Part shown: positions 1 through 5,346 of the stretch, piece after piece
Layout of the letters: each line of letters begins with the position of its first letter
Numbering within the stretch: position 1 is the first letter of the stretch
Origin: Rhodoluna sp.
GTDB taxonomy: Bacteria; Actinomycetota; Actinomycetes; Actinomycetales; Microbacteriaceae
Assembly (NCBI GenBank): GCA_017984715.1
Contig: JAGNYY010000050.1
Span: forward strand, 1 to 5,346
DNA length: 5,346 nt
Direction of reading: 5' to 3'
Made by a program: the position numbers and the translations under genes
Notes under the pieces: model-generated
What the model was told of the DNA's origin: nothing
What the model saw: only the letters and a program-made list of their open reading frames with translations
Databases searched by the model: none

Positions 1-194
1 ACGGTGAAACTCAAACCCTTGACCGCGTGCACTTCGCGCAAGCGCATCTTGCGAGAGAACAACCCGCCACCGGAACCGGCCTTGGTAGCCCGGCGTCCGC
101 TAGCGAAAACCTTGTAAATGATGTGAACGCCATCGACCACTACGACCGGCTTGTCGCTCACCTGCTTAGCAACCTTCTTAGTCTTCGCGGCCAT
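1..194 (-). CDS. ABC transporter ATP-binding protein (Wzt/TagH-type polysaccharide export), N-terminal part
   Basis: This is the ATPase subunit of the exporter whose permease is encoded immediately upstream; only 64 codons and two further bases are present before the left edge cuts the gene. The start is the ATG at 194-192, with a strong Shine-Dalgarno GGAGGA at 205-200 five bases upstream. The N-terminus is basic (MAAKTKKVAK), followed by a beta-strand-like VVVVDGVHIIYKVF (residues 17-30), a Gly/Arg/Lys-rich stretch (about 31-52), and REVHAVKGLSFTV. The pattern of a first strand, a basic insert and then 'HAVKG(V/L)SF' is typical of the Wzt/TagH subfamily that drives O-antigen, teichoic acid and similar glycopolymer export. 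The Walker A, signature and Walker B motifs would lie outside the window, so ATPase activity is not shown directly. The start overlaps the permease 3' end by 17 bases, which suggests translational coupling. The partner and the short N-terminal match make the family call good; the substrate is unknown. Confidence 0.82.
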   Translation of the reverse strand, partial: MAAKTKKVAKQVSDKPVVVVDGVHIIYKVFASGRRATKAGSGGGLFSRKMRLREVHAVKGLSFT

Positions 195-1026
195 AGCGCT
201 CCTCCGCCTTCCAGAAGAAAACTACGCCGATCAAAAGGGTTGCGACTGCCCACACGGATGCAGCCACCCACATGAACGGAGTTGCTTCGTAGCCGGCGAC
301 ACCTGCTCCGCGAGCCAGGCTCACGAAGATATAGACCGGGTTGTACTGCGAGATTTGGAAAGCCAGCGGGTAATCCTTTAGGACAGTTTCCATGCTGAAG
401 AAAATGCCGCTCACATAGAAGGTGATGCGTACCACGAAAGGAATCAGCTTGGCGAGGTCTTGGATGTGCACGGTTAGTCGAGCAGAAACCAAAGCCAAAC
501 CAGCGCTGAACATGACCATCAGCAAGGTGATCGGAATCAGCAGCAACCACTTCCAGGTGATTGGTTGAGCGAAGGCAACCCAGGTGACGAGCATTAGACC
601 GAGCTGTGGCAAGAGGTTGAAGATCTGCTGGATGGTGGCCTGAATCGGAAGCAGCATGCGAGGGAAGCTGAGCGATCTAACCAAGCCGAGGTTTCCGGTG
701 ACCGAACCGGCACCGGCACCGAAGGCACCGGCCATGAACGAGAACAAGAAGACGCCGGTGAATAAGAACGGAATGTAGTTGTCAGGGCGGTTAGCGCCCA
801 TCAGAATTCCAAAAATAAGACCATAGACCAAGGCCTGGAAGGTTGGCAAAAGCACGGTCCACCAACGCCCGAGCCGATTCTTTGCGTTCGAAGCTTCGCT
901 GTTGAATCGAGCCATGGTCAAAGCAAAATCGCGGCGCTTCCAAGCTTCGGCGAGGTATTCCAGAAGGGCCGGACGAGCGCCAACGCGCTTCAATCCATGT
1001 TCCCGCGCATAGTCAGCAAGACTCAT
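178..1026 (-). CDS. ABC-2 type polysaccharide/teichoic acid export permease (Wzm/TagG-like)
   Basis: This 282-residue integral membrane protein is the channel-forming subunit of an ABC exporter for a lipid-linked cell-surface glycopolymer. An amphipathic N-terminal region (1-50) leads into the family hallmark NRLGRWWTVLLP (50-61). Likely membrane spans are at about 57-77, 84-107, 136-155, 159-181, 194-212 and 250-272, the six-helix ABC-2 layout. Other family-type stretches are SFPRMLLPIQ (120-129), HIQDLAKLIPFVVRITFYVSGIFFSM (187-212, where a short periplasmic-side segment normally follows) and the YNPVYIF motif (228-234). The length is normal for the family. The start is ATG 1026-1024 with Shine-Dalgarno AAGGAG at 1037-1032, five bases upstream. 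It follows the LCP gene by 78 bases and overlaps the ATPase gene by 17 bases. The paired LCP gene suggests that the cargo ends up attached to peptidoglycan, but the sequence does not reveal its chemistry (teichoic acid, teichuronic acid, galactan-like or other). Confidence 0.92.
   Translation of the reverse strand: MSLADYAREHGLKRVGARPALLEYLAEAWKRRDFALTMARFNSEASNAKNRLGRWWTVLLPTFQALVYGLIFGILMGANRPDNYIPFLFTGVFLFSFMAGAFGAGAGSVTGNLGLVRSLSFPRMLLPIQATIQQIFNLLPQLGLMLVTWVAFAQPITWKWLLLIPITLLMVMFSAGLALVSARLTVHIQDLAKLIPFVVRITFYVSGIFFSMETVLKDYPLAFQISQYNPVYIFVSLARGAGVAGYEATPFMWVAASVWAVATLLIGVVFFWKAEERYGRED
200..205 (-). promoter_or_regulatory. Ribosome binding site of the ABC ATPase gene, inside the permease gene
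   Basis: GGAGGA lies five bases before the ATG at 194. It sits within the last codons of the permease (encoding the end of KAEERYGRED), so ribosomes finishing the permease reach it just before terminating at 178. This fixes the ATPase start and supports coupled translation of the two exporter subunits. Confidence 0.8.
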
Positions 1027-1031
1027 TCGGG

Positions 1032-1037
1032 CTCCTT
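1032..1037 (-). promoter_or_regulatory. Ribosome binding site of the ABC permease gene
   Basis: AAGGAG with a five-base spacer to the ATG at 1026 supports that start. The site is in the 78-base gap after the LCP gene, so the permease has its own initiation signal and is not obligatorily coupled to LCP translation. Confidence 0.75.
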
Positions 1038-1075
1038 CGGCTCGTCTAATTTTCTAGTGAAAGTCTAACGCCGAG

Positions 1076-1098
1076 CCCCTAAAGACCGGCTTAGGCGG
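1076..1098 (-). other. Imperfect hairpin in the LCP-permease gap
   Basis: The bases CCCCTAA (1076-1082) can pair with TTAGGcGG (1091-1098) around an eight-base loop, with one bulged C at 1096. It begins seven bases beyond the LCP stop codon. It is not followed by a T-run on the transcribed strand, so it does not look like a standard intrinsic terminator. It could be an RNA 3'-stabilising or processing element that tunes the ratio of LCP to exporter, or chance. Function is not established. Confidence 0.25.
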
Positions 1099-1104
1099 GG
1101 TGCG

Positions 1105-2364
1105 CTACTTCTTGGCTTCGGCGTTGAAGGCGGCCTGGATGTCGGCCTGAATCTTCTTGAAGTTCGGGTACTGCGGGTCATACTTTGGTGGCGTGATGCT
1201 CAACGATTTGATTCCGTGAGCCTTGGCCTTGACTGCGAGGTTCTTGTATTCGAAAAGCATGCCGCTAGGAATGTCGGTTTCGACCAGCTGCTCTCCGGCA
1301 GACATGATCTGCTGCACACGGCTGAGGACGTTCGCTGGGTCCATCTGCTGAAGCACTTGCTCTTCAACCTCGTGCTGACGGCGCATTCGGTCATAGTCAC
1401 TGGTGTTGTGCCGCGAACGGGCATACCAGAGGGCCGTGTAGCCATTCATGTGCTGCTGGCCAACCTCGATCCAGCCCTTGACATCAGACATGTCGTCGCG
1501 CTGGCCGCCGATTGGAAGTCGCTGCTGAACATTGATGTCGATGCCACCGAGTGCATCAATCAAGCTTGAGAACGCAGCCATGTCGACAATCACGTATGAC
1601 TGAATCTTCAGCCCGGTTGCCCACGAGACCGCATCTCTTGTGGCCTCAATGCCAGGGGTTGAACCGCGCTTTTCGGCGTCAGGGTAGAGGTCTGCGTGGT
1701 TGTCAGTGACATCCTTGTAAATCGCGTTGATCAGACACTCGTTGCCACAGTTCCAGCCGTTTGGATAGACAGTGAGCATTGGCGAACCTTCGGCAAAGCT
1801 AACGTGCTGCAGGTTGCGCGGCAGGCCAATGTTCACGGCTTGGCCAGTGGCCGCGTTGATGCTCATCACCGAAATGCTGTCTGGGCGAATTCCGAAGCGG
1901 TCTCGACCGCTGTCTGCTCCGAGCAGCATGATGTTGTAGCGGCCGTCAACCGGGTTGGTGAACCCGCTCTGGTTGAAAATCGAACCGAGGGCGCTTGCCG
2001 AGACGCCAGCTGTGCTGCCCGCCCAAGAAAGACCCGAAGTGCCGATCACGGCGGCTAGGACCAGGCCACCGAAAGCGATCCAGCGTTCACGCTGGTAGAG
2101 GCGACCCAAGCGCATCAGACGCAGGGTGTCGACCGCGAGAACCGCGAACAAGATGCCGTAGGCGGTGAGAATCAGGGCAAGGAATCCGAAGACAAAGTTG
2201 ACTGGGATGACACGGAACAACAAACCATTCGCGTCGACCAGGCCGACAATCACGGTCAGCAAAGCAATAGCCCAGAAGCTCAGGGTTGCTGTGATTCCGA
2301 TGCGGGCAAACTTGCGGTTTCCGGCCACCAACTGCGCCGAGCCAGGCAAGACCAGGGTGAGCAA
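1105..2364 (-). CDS. LCP (LytR-CpsA-Psr) family cell wall glycopolymer ligase
   Basis: LCP enzymes act on the outer face of the cytoplasmic membrane and transfer lipid-pyrophosphate-linked glycopolymers onto peptidoglycan. From the TTG at 2364 the protein has 419 residues. Hydrophobic segments at about 22-44, 54-78 and 95-113 form a membrane-anchoring region of several spans, an actinobacterial style rather than the single anchor of Bacillus TagTUV. The extracytoplasmic LCP domain follows: NIMLLGADSGRDRFGIRPDSI (144-164, with R160 and D162), GLPRN (180-184, R183), IVDMAAFSSLIDALGGIDI (259-277), and ALWYARSR (311-318) followed by DRMRRQ (325-330). These carry the Arg/Asp positions that bind the pyrophosphate and metal in the family. 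C206 and C210 may form a disulfide. The TTG has only a weak Shine-Dalgarno (GGTGG, 2375-2371). The same frame stays open and protein-like upstream to 2460, so the true start is probably earlier (see findings). The gene follows purE and precedes a glycopolymer exporter. The family is certain; the polymer is unknown. Confidence 0.93.
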   Translation of the reverse strand: MLTLVLPGSAQLVAGNRKFARIGITATLSFWAIALLTVIVGLVDANGLLFRVIPVNFVFGFLALILTAYGILFAVLAVDTLRLMRLGRLYQRERWIAFGGLVLAAVIGTSGLSWAGSTAGVSASALGSIFNQSGFTNPVDGRYNIMLLGADSGRDRFGIRPDSISVMSINAATGQAVNIGLPRNLQHVSFAEGSPMLTVYPNGWNCGNECLINAIYKDVTDNHADLYPDAEKRGSTPGIEATRDAVSWATGLKIQSYVIVDMAAFSSLIDALGGIDINVQQRLPIGGQRDDMSDVKGWIEVGQQHMNGYTALWYARSRHNTSDYDRMRRQHEVEEQVLQQMDPANVLSRVQQIMSAGEQLVETDIPSGMLFEYKNLAVKAKAHGIKSLSITPPKYDPQYPNFKKIQADIQAAFNAEAKK

Positions 2365-2429
2365 AATCAGCCACCAAGCGCGCTTATTTAGCTGCTCCGG
2401 GGTGACTCGCTCGACCTTACGGAATGGAC

Positions 2430-2924
2430 CTAGATTTGAGATTTGAGCTTCGCATTCTTCTCAGCAACCTGCTCTTTTAGCGACTCGCCGTAGGCCAACA
2501 TCGCTGCAGAAAGCTTCGAATCAAAAGAACCAAGGATGCGCGCCGCGAGGATTCCCGCGTTCTTCGCACCATTGATTGAAACGGTGGCAACCGGGATGCC
2601 CGCAGGCATCTGCACGATCGACAAAAGGGAATCCATGCCGTCTAGCTTGGCAAGGGCAACCGGGACACCGATCACCGGAAGGGTGGTCACCGAGGCAAGC
2701 ATTCCAGGAAGGTGCGCTGCACCACCGGCTCCGGCGATGATGACCTTGAGGCCACGGCCAGCTGCCGCCTTGCCCCACTCGATCATTCGCTCTGGGGTGC
2801 GGTGTGCCGAAAGCACCTCGACTTCATACTCGATGCCAAACTCTTTCAGAATCTGTGCGGCATCTGACATGACCGACCAGTCTGAATCTGAGCCCATGAC
2901 TACACCGACAACTGGGTTTGACAT
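2430..2924 (-). CDS. purE: N5-carboxyaminoimidazole ribonucleotide mutase (PurE, class I)
   Basis: PurE moves the carboxylate of N5-CAIR to carbon 4 of the imidazole ring, giving CAIR in de novo purine biosynthesis; it is a cytosolic homo-octamer in characterised bacteria. The 164-residue length is normal. Visible signatures are VVMGSDSDW (8-16, substrate phosphate/ribose binding loop), [10 protein letters not shown] (38-47, with H41 matching the catalytic histidine of the family), [13 protein letters not shown] (63-75) and the [22 protein letters not shown] segment (94-115). The presence of purK just upstream indicates the bacterial two-step route (class I PurE) rather than the one-step AIR carboxylase. 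The ATG at 2924 is preceded by AGGAG at 2935-2931 with a six-base spacer. The gap from purK is 51 bases and contains only a weak TAAAAT (2960-2955) without a recognisable -35, so co-transcription with purK is likely. Confidence 0.97.
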   Translation of the reverse strand: MSNPVVGVVMGSDSDWSVMSDAAQILKEFGIEYEVEVLSAHRTPERMIEWGKAAAGRGLKVIIAGAGGAAHLPGMLASVTTLPVIGVPVALAKLDGMDSLLSIVQMPAGIPVATVSINGAKNAGILAARILGSFDSKLSAAMLAYGESLKEQVAEKNAKLKSQI

Positions 2925-2930
2925 GCTTGG

Positions 2931-2935
2931 CTCCT
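2931..2935 (-). promoter_or_regulatory. Ribosome binding site of purE
   Basis: AGGAG with a six-base spacer to the ATG at 2924 sets the purE start. The resulting N-terminus, [15 protein letters not shown], puts the phosphate loop at the normal distance from the start for class I PurE. Confidence 0.75.
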
Positions 2936-2975
2936 AAAGATTGACGACTGTGAAATTTTACCTAGCCGAGTGCCG

Positions 2976-4106
2976 TTATCCGCGTAGCAAAACGGCTGCA
3001 GCACCCTTTGCTTCGGCGAGCGCGAACTCCAAATCATCCGAGACAACAGTGACGTGACCCATTTTGCGACCGGCGCGCGGGCCCTTGCCATAGGTGTGCA
3101 CCTTGGCTGCTGGGTGCGCGGCGAGCGCCTTGTCATAGGCCTGAACGAAGTCATTTGAATCGTCGACACCAAGCAGGTTCACCATCACGGCGTGCTTCGC
3201 AGTCGGCTCGGTTGACCCCAGCGGCAGGTCTGAAACTGCACGGATGTGCTGCTCGAATTGGCTGGTTACTGAACCCTCAATGCTGAAGTGGCCAGAGTTG
3301 TGGGGGCGCATGGCTAGCTCATTGATTAGCAAGCGCCCATCGCGGGCCTCGAACATTTCGACTGCGAGCACACCGGTTACACCCAGGCCGTCGGCTACCT
3401 TGCGCGCAATCACTGCGGTTGCCTCCATGGTCGCCTTGGTTGCCTTAGGTGCGGGTGACAGCACGATCGAGCAAACGCCATTTTCTTGGATGGTCTCAAC
3501 CAGCGGCCAAGCCTTGAATTCTCCGCTTGGGCGCCGTGCGCTCAACTGCGCGAGTTCGCGAACGAAGTCGACCTTTTCTTCGGCCAGCAGGCTGCCGCCA
3601 TACTGCGGCAGGTTCGCCAACCAGTCGGCTGCATCATCGGCCGAGCGCACCACTCGCACACCCTTGCCGTCGTAACCGCCGATTGGAGTCTTCAAAATAG
3701 CAACGCCGCCGTTTTCGTCAATGAAGCTTTGCAGCGCAGCAGCATCCTGGATTTCGGCCCAGGCGGGCATCGGCAAACCGAGTGCACCGAGACGCTTGCG
3801 CATCTTGAGCTTGTTTTGAGCAAAGGCCAGAGCCTTGCTCGGCGGGTTAACCTTCACGCCCTCTTCTTCGAGAGCTTCGAGAACGGGCAGCGGAACATGT
3901 TCGTGATCAAAGGTGATGACGTCGACAGTTGCCGCAAACTCGCGAACCACATCAAGGTGGGTGTAATCGCCGACCTGAGTGGTGGCAAGAGCGGCGGAGG
4001 AACCGGCGGCTTCTGCCAAGACTTTGATTTCGAGACCCAGGTTGATTGCCGGCGGTGTCATCATTCGAGCCAGCTGGCCCCCACCGATTACGCCCACAGA
4101 AGCCAT
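2976..4106 (-). CDS. purK: N5-carboxyaminoimidazole ribonucleotide synthase (PurK)
   Basis: PurK is a cytosolic ATP-grasp enzyme that uses ATP and bicarbonate to convert AIR into N5-CAIR, which PurE then rearranges. The 376 residues match the family length. In order: the N-terminal pre-ATP-grasp fold with VGVIGGGQLARMM (4-16) for nucleotide substrate binding; TFDHEHV (65-71), equivalent to the family 'T.E.E.v' motif; the central ATP-binding segment VAILKTPIGGYDGKGVRVV (135-153) with its glycine-rich loop; EE at 176-177; and the metal/ATP-binding acidic residues E250 and E263 in LINELAMRPHNSGH (260-273). The C-terminal domain ends at LLRG. All catalytic landmarks look intact. The start is ATG 4106-4104 with Shine-Dalgarno AAAGGA at 4120-4115, eight bases upstream. 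It follows the PH-domain gene by 31 bases and precedes purE by 51, the usual purK-purE order in actinobacteria. Confidence 0.97.
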   Translation of the reverse strand: MASVGVIGGGQLARMMTPPAINLGLEIKVLAEAAGSSAALATTQVGDYTHLDVVREFAATVDVITFDHEHVPLPVLEALEEEGVKVNPPSKALAFAQNKLKMRKRLGALGLPMPAWAEIQDAAALQSFIDENGGVAILKTPIGGYDGKGVRVVRSADDAADWLANLPQYGGSLLAEEKVDFVRELAQLSARRPSGEFKAWPLVETIQENGVCSIVLSPAPKATKATMEATAVIARKVADGLGVTGVLAVEMFEARDGRLLINELAMRPHNSGHFSIEGSVTSQFEQHIRAVSDLPLGSTEPTAKHAVMVNLLGVDDSNDFVQAYDKALAAHPAAKVHTYGKGPRAGRKMGHVTVVSDDLEFALAEAKGAAAVLLRG

Positions 4107-4114
4107 GACACCAA

Positions 4115-4120
4115 TCCTTT
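4115..4120 (-). promoter_or_regulatory. Ribosome binding site of purK
   Basis: AAAGGA eight bases before the ATG at 4106 supports this start, which puts the GGGQLARM loop eight residues from the N-terminus as is usual for PurK. Confidence 0.7.
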
Positions 4121-4137
4121 ATTCGTCTGCTTCTAGT

Positions 4138-4572
4138 TTAAACCTTTGCGACCAGCGCCTGAATCTCGGCTACCAGTTTCTTAGCCTTCGGCAGACGCGG
4201 CAACTCGATAATTTCACCGTTGGTGAGTGCCAGTTGAATCCTGCGACCATCGCCGAGTCGCACATCCGTGACCTGTGAAAAATTCGCTTCGCTGCGCTGC
4301 TGACCCATGAGCCCCGAACGGTGGAGGACGCGGGTGGTGAAGACGTCAACGTAAGAGGTTAGAAAGCGCAGCACCGGGATTAGCCAGAAGATCAGAGCGA
4401 TTGCGCCGGCTAACGAGTACATGGTGATGTTCATCCACTGCTCGGGCAACCTGCCGCTATAAAACGAGACTCCAAAGCAAGCCAAGGCCAAGGCTAGAAA
4501 TGGCAAGAACAGCCGAATGCCGCTCGGGCGAATGCGCGCAAGACGGCGTGACTCAATGAAGCTTTGACTCAT
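4138..4572 (-). CDS. Small two-span membrane protein with bacterial PH-like (DUF304/bPH2) domain
   Basis: A 144-residue protein of unknown function, anchored in the membrane with a cytosolic-type PH-like domain. After a polar N-terminus (MSQSFIESRRLARIRPS, 1-17) two hydrophobic spans are seen at about 19-38 and 49-72. The remainder, YVDVFTTRVLHRSGLM (74-89), SQVTDVRLGDGRRIQLAL (99-116) and EIIELPRL (120-127), has the 'Y.vT..Rv..rsGl' start and alternating strands of the bacterial PH fold, ending in a C-terminal helix (about 129-143). The frame is open well upstream into birA, but the ATG at 4572 is chosen because residues before it are the antisense-like shadow of birA and the start lies just four bases after the birA stop. 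The ribosome binding site is weak (TTGAG), so translation is probably coupled to birA. Genes of this kind sit between birA and purK in many actinobacteria (Mycobacterium tuberculosis Rv3278c is the analogue I recall). The role is not established. Confidence 0.85.
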   Translation of the reverse strand: MSQSFIESRRLARIRPSGIRLFLPFLALALACFGVSFYSGRLPEQWMNITMYSLAGAIALIFWLIPVLRFLTSYVDVFTTRVLHRSGLMGQQRSEANFSQVTDVRLGDGRRIQLALTNGEIIELPRLPKAKKLVAEIQALVAKV

Positions 4573-4576
4573 GAAC

Positions 4577-5346
4577 TCAATTGTGTCGCAGATGCACGAT
4601 GTCGCCTGCCGAAACGGCGAACAGTTCGCGAGCGCCATCCGGCTGAATGAGAAGCCGGCCGGTTTCGTCCAGACCCACGCCGTTGCCGGTGATCTCCTGG
4701 TCACCCGGCATGATTGCACGCACCCGACGACCGATCGAACCGCAACGCTCGGCAATTTCATCACGGATGCCGCTGGCCGTTGCATCTCCCCCGGCGTCAA
4801 CGAAGCGTGAGTAAAGAGCCCGAAGTTCACCAAGGTAGGCAGCCAGAATTTTGTCATTCGAAGGCTCGGCTGTTTCTCCATGGCGCGCGCGCTCGAGGGC
4901 CAACGATGTGGCGGTTTCGATTGGCAGCTCATCCTGGTTCTGTCGAATGTTGATGCCGGCGCCAATCACGACGCCCGAAAGGTCTGGCAGAAGTTCGCTG
5001 AGAATGCCAGAGATTTTGTGCTCGTGCACCAAGACATCGTTTGGCCACTTCACCGCAACATCGATGGCCGGGATGAACTGCCCGACGGCACGTGACATTG
5101 CCAAGCCGGCGAGCAACGGAAGCCAACCGAACGAGGTTGGCGGCAGGGCCGAAGCGCTGAGGGCCGAGGAGCGCGATCCCGAACTTGGGCGAAGCAAAAC
5201 CGAAATGGCCAACGAACTGCCTTCGGGGGCAACCCACTGGCGGCCGGTGGAACGGCCGCGGCCGGCGCTCTGGTGACCGGCCACCAAAACCGAAAGGTCC
5301 TCGCGCTCTGCAGCAGCAGCGATCAAGTCGCTGTTGGTCGAACCGG
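4577..5346 (-). CDS. birA: Biotin-[acetyl-CoA-carboxylase] ligase (BirA), 5' end missing
   Basis: BirA activates biotin with ATP to biotinyl-5'-AMP and attaches it to a lysine of biotin carboxyl carrier domains of acyl-CoA and pyruvate carboxylases. The visible 255 residues begin GSTNSDL, the family motif near the start of the catalytic domain, so the coding region runs past the right edge; a TTG at 5326 is internal and not a start. Numbering from that glycine: GHQSAGRGRSTGRQW (23-37) is the biotinyl-AMP loop; PEGSSLAISVLLRP (40-53); VKWPNDVL (98-105) holds the catalytic lysine K99; HKISGILSE (109-117); GVVIGAGINI (124-133); and a C-terminal SH3-like domain (about 204-253, GRRVRAIMPGDQEITGNGVG onward). 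The loop has one residue more than the usual GRGRxGRxW. Whether an N-terminal DNA-binding domain exists cannot be seen; most actinobacterial BirA proteins lack one. The stop is four bases before the next gene. Confidence 0.95.
   Translation of the reverse strand, partial: GSTNSDLIAAAAEREDLSVLVAGHQSAGRGRSTGRQWVAPEGSSLAISVLLRPSSGSRSSALSASALPPTSFGWLPLLAGLAMSRAVGQFIPAIDVAVKWPNDVLVHEHKISGILSELLPDLSGVVIGAGINIRQNQDELPIETATSLALERARHGETAEPSNDKILAAYLGELRALYSRFVDAGGDATASGIRDEIAERCGSIGRRVRAIMPGDQEITGNGVGLDETGRLLIQPDGARELFAVSAGDIVHLRHN

Noticed and set aside
27..381. Plus-strand open frames near the left edge
   Set aside because: They are antisense to the ATPase N-terminus and permease C-terminus, which both read as family-typical protein with good ribosome sites.
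1216..2058. Two plus-strand open frames (117 and 120 codons) opposite the LCP gene
   Set aside because: Both lie antisense to the conserved LCP domain. They have no motif, no supporting ribosome site that I can see, and their lengths are ordinary for shadow frames.
2087..2377. 96-codon minus-strand frame starting with GTG at 2377 at the front of the LCP gene
   Set aside because: It is out of frame with the LCP domain and its translation is Arg/Pro/His-rich without hydrophobic spans, while the LCP frame here reads typical membrane segments. A real frameshift is not needed to explain the region.
2925..2975. Terminator or riboswitch in the purK-purE gap
   Set aside because: The 51 bases contain no stem of useful length followed by a T-run and are too short for a purine riboswitch aptamer plus expression platform.
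2955..2990. Possible promoter before purE: TAAAAT at 2960-2955
   Set aside because: No -35-like sequence lies 16-18 bases upstream; the nearest TTGCTA (2990-2985) is 24 bases away. A single -10-like hexamer in a 51-base gap is weak evidence.
3486..4136. Open frame of 216 codons on the plus strand opposite purK
   Set aside because: It lies wholly antisense to purK, whose catalytic motifs are intact. The translation shows no recognisable domain and is a codon-bias shadow.
4573..4965. Longer version of the PH-domain protein starting at 4965 inside birA
   Set aside because: The extra 131 residues are an alternate-frame reading of birA with Ser/Arg/Pro-rich shadow composition. The ATG at 4572 gives a normal two-span PH protein.
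5324..5326. TTG at 5326 as the start of birA
   Set aside because: The frame continues upstream to the window edge as GSTNSD, the conserved catalytic-domain opening, so the real start lies beyond 5346.

Overview
The window is gene-dense bacterial DNA of moderate G+C content, roughly mid-50s percent by eye. All seven recognisable genes lie on the minus strand, so transcription runs from the high coordinates to the low ones. The content points to an actinobacterium: a small PH-domain membrane protein between birA and purK, an actinobacterial-type multi-span LCP protein with a cysteine pair and an LPRN motif, and short intergenic gaps. The moderate G+C and compactness would fit a small-genome member of the Microbacteriaceae (Rhodoluna/Aquiluna-like). 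The genus is inference; no rRNA or other marker is present.

Layout in transcription order: birA (biotin-protein ligase, 5' end cut by the right edge, 4577-5346); a 144-residue two-span membrane protein with a bacterial PH-like domain (4138-4572); purK (2976-4106); purE (2430-2924); an LCP-family wall-polymer ligase (1105-2364, start uncertain); an ABC-2 polysaccharide/teichoic-acid-type export permease (178-1026); and the first 64 codons of its ATPase, cut by the left edge (1-194). Gaps are 4, 31, 51, 65 and 78 bases, and the last pair overlap by 17 bases. No gene-free stretch reaches 100 bases. I see no tRNA, rRNA, CRISPR array, insertion sequence, convincing intrinsic terminator or strong promoter.

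The genes form three functional blocks that may share one transcript. BirA charges biotin-dependent carboxylases. PurK and PurE together turn aminoimidazole ribonucleotide (AIR) into its carboxylated form (CAIR) in purine synthesis. The LCP protein and the ABC exporter form a plausible export-and-attach module: the exporter carries a lipid-linked glycopolymer across the membrane and the LCP enzyme transfers it to peptidoglycan. The chromosomal order birA - PH protein - purK - purE is a known conserved actinobacterial arrangement.

Nothing here is clearly a new biological system. The points most worth a second look are the start of the LCP gene, whose coding sense runs upstream of any normal start codon up to and past the purE stop; a one-residue expansion in the BirA biotinyl-AMP loop; the uncharacterised PH-domain protein almost fused to birA; and the placement of the wall-polymer exporter directly behind the LCP gene.
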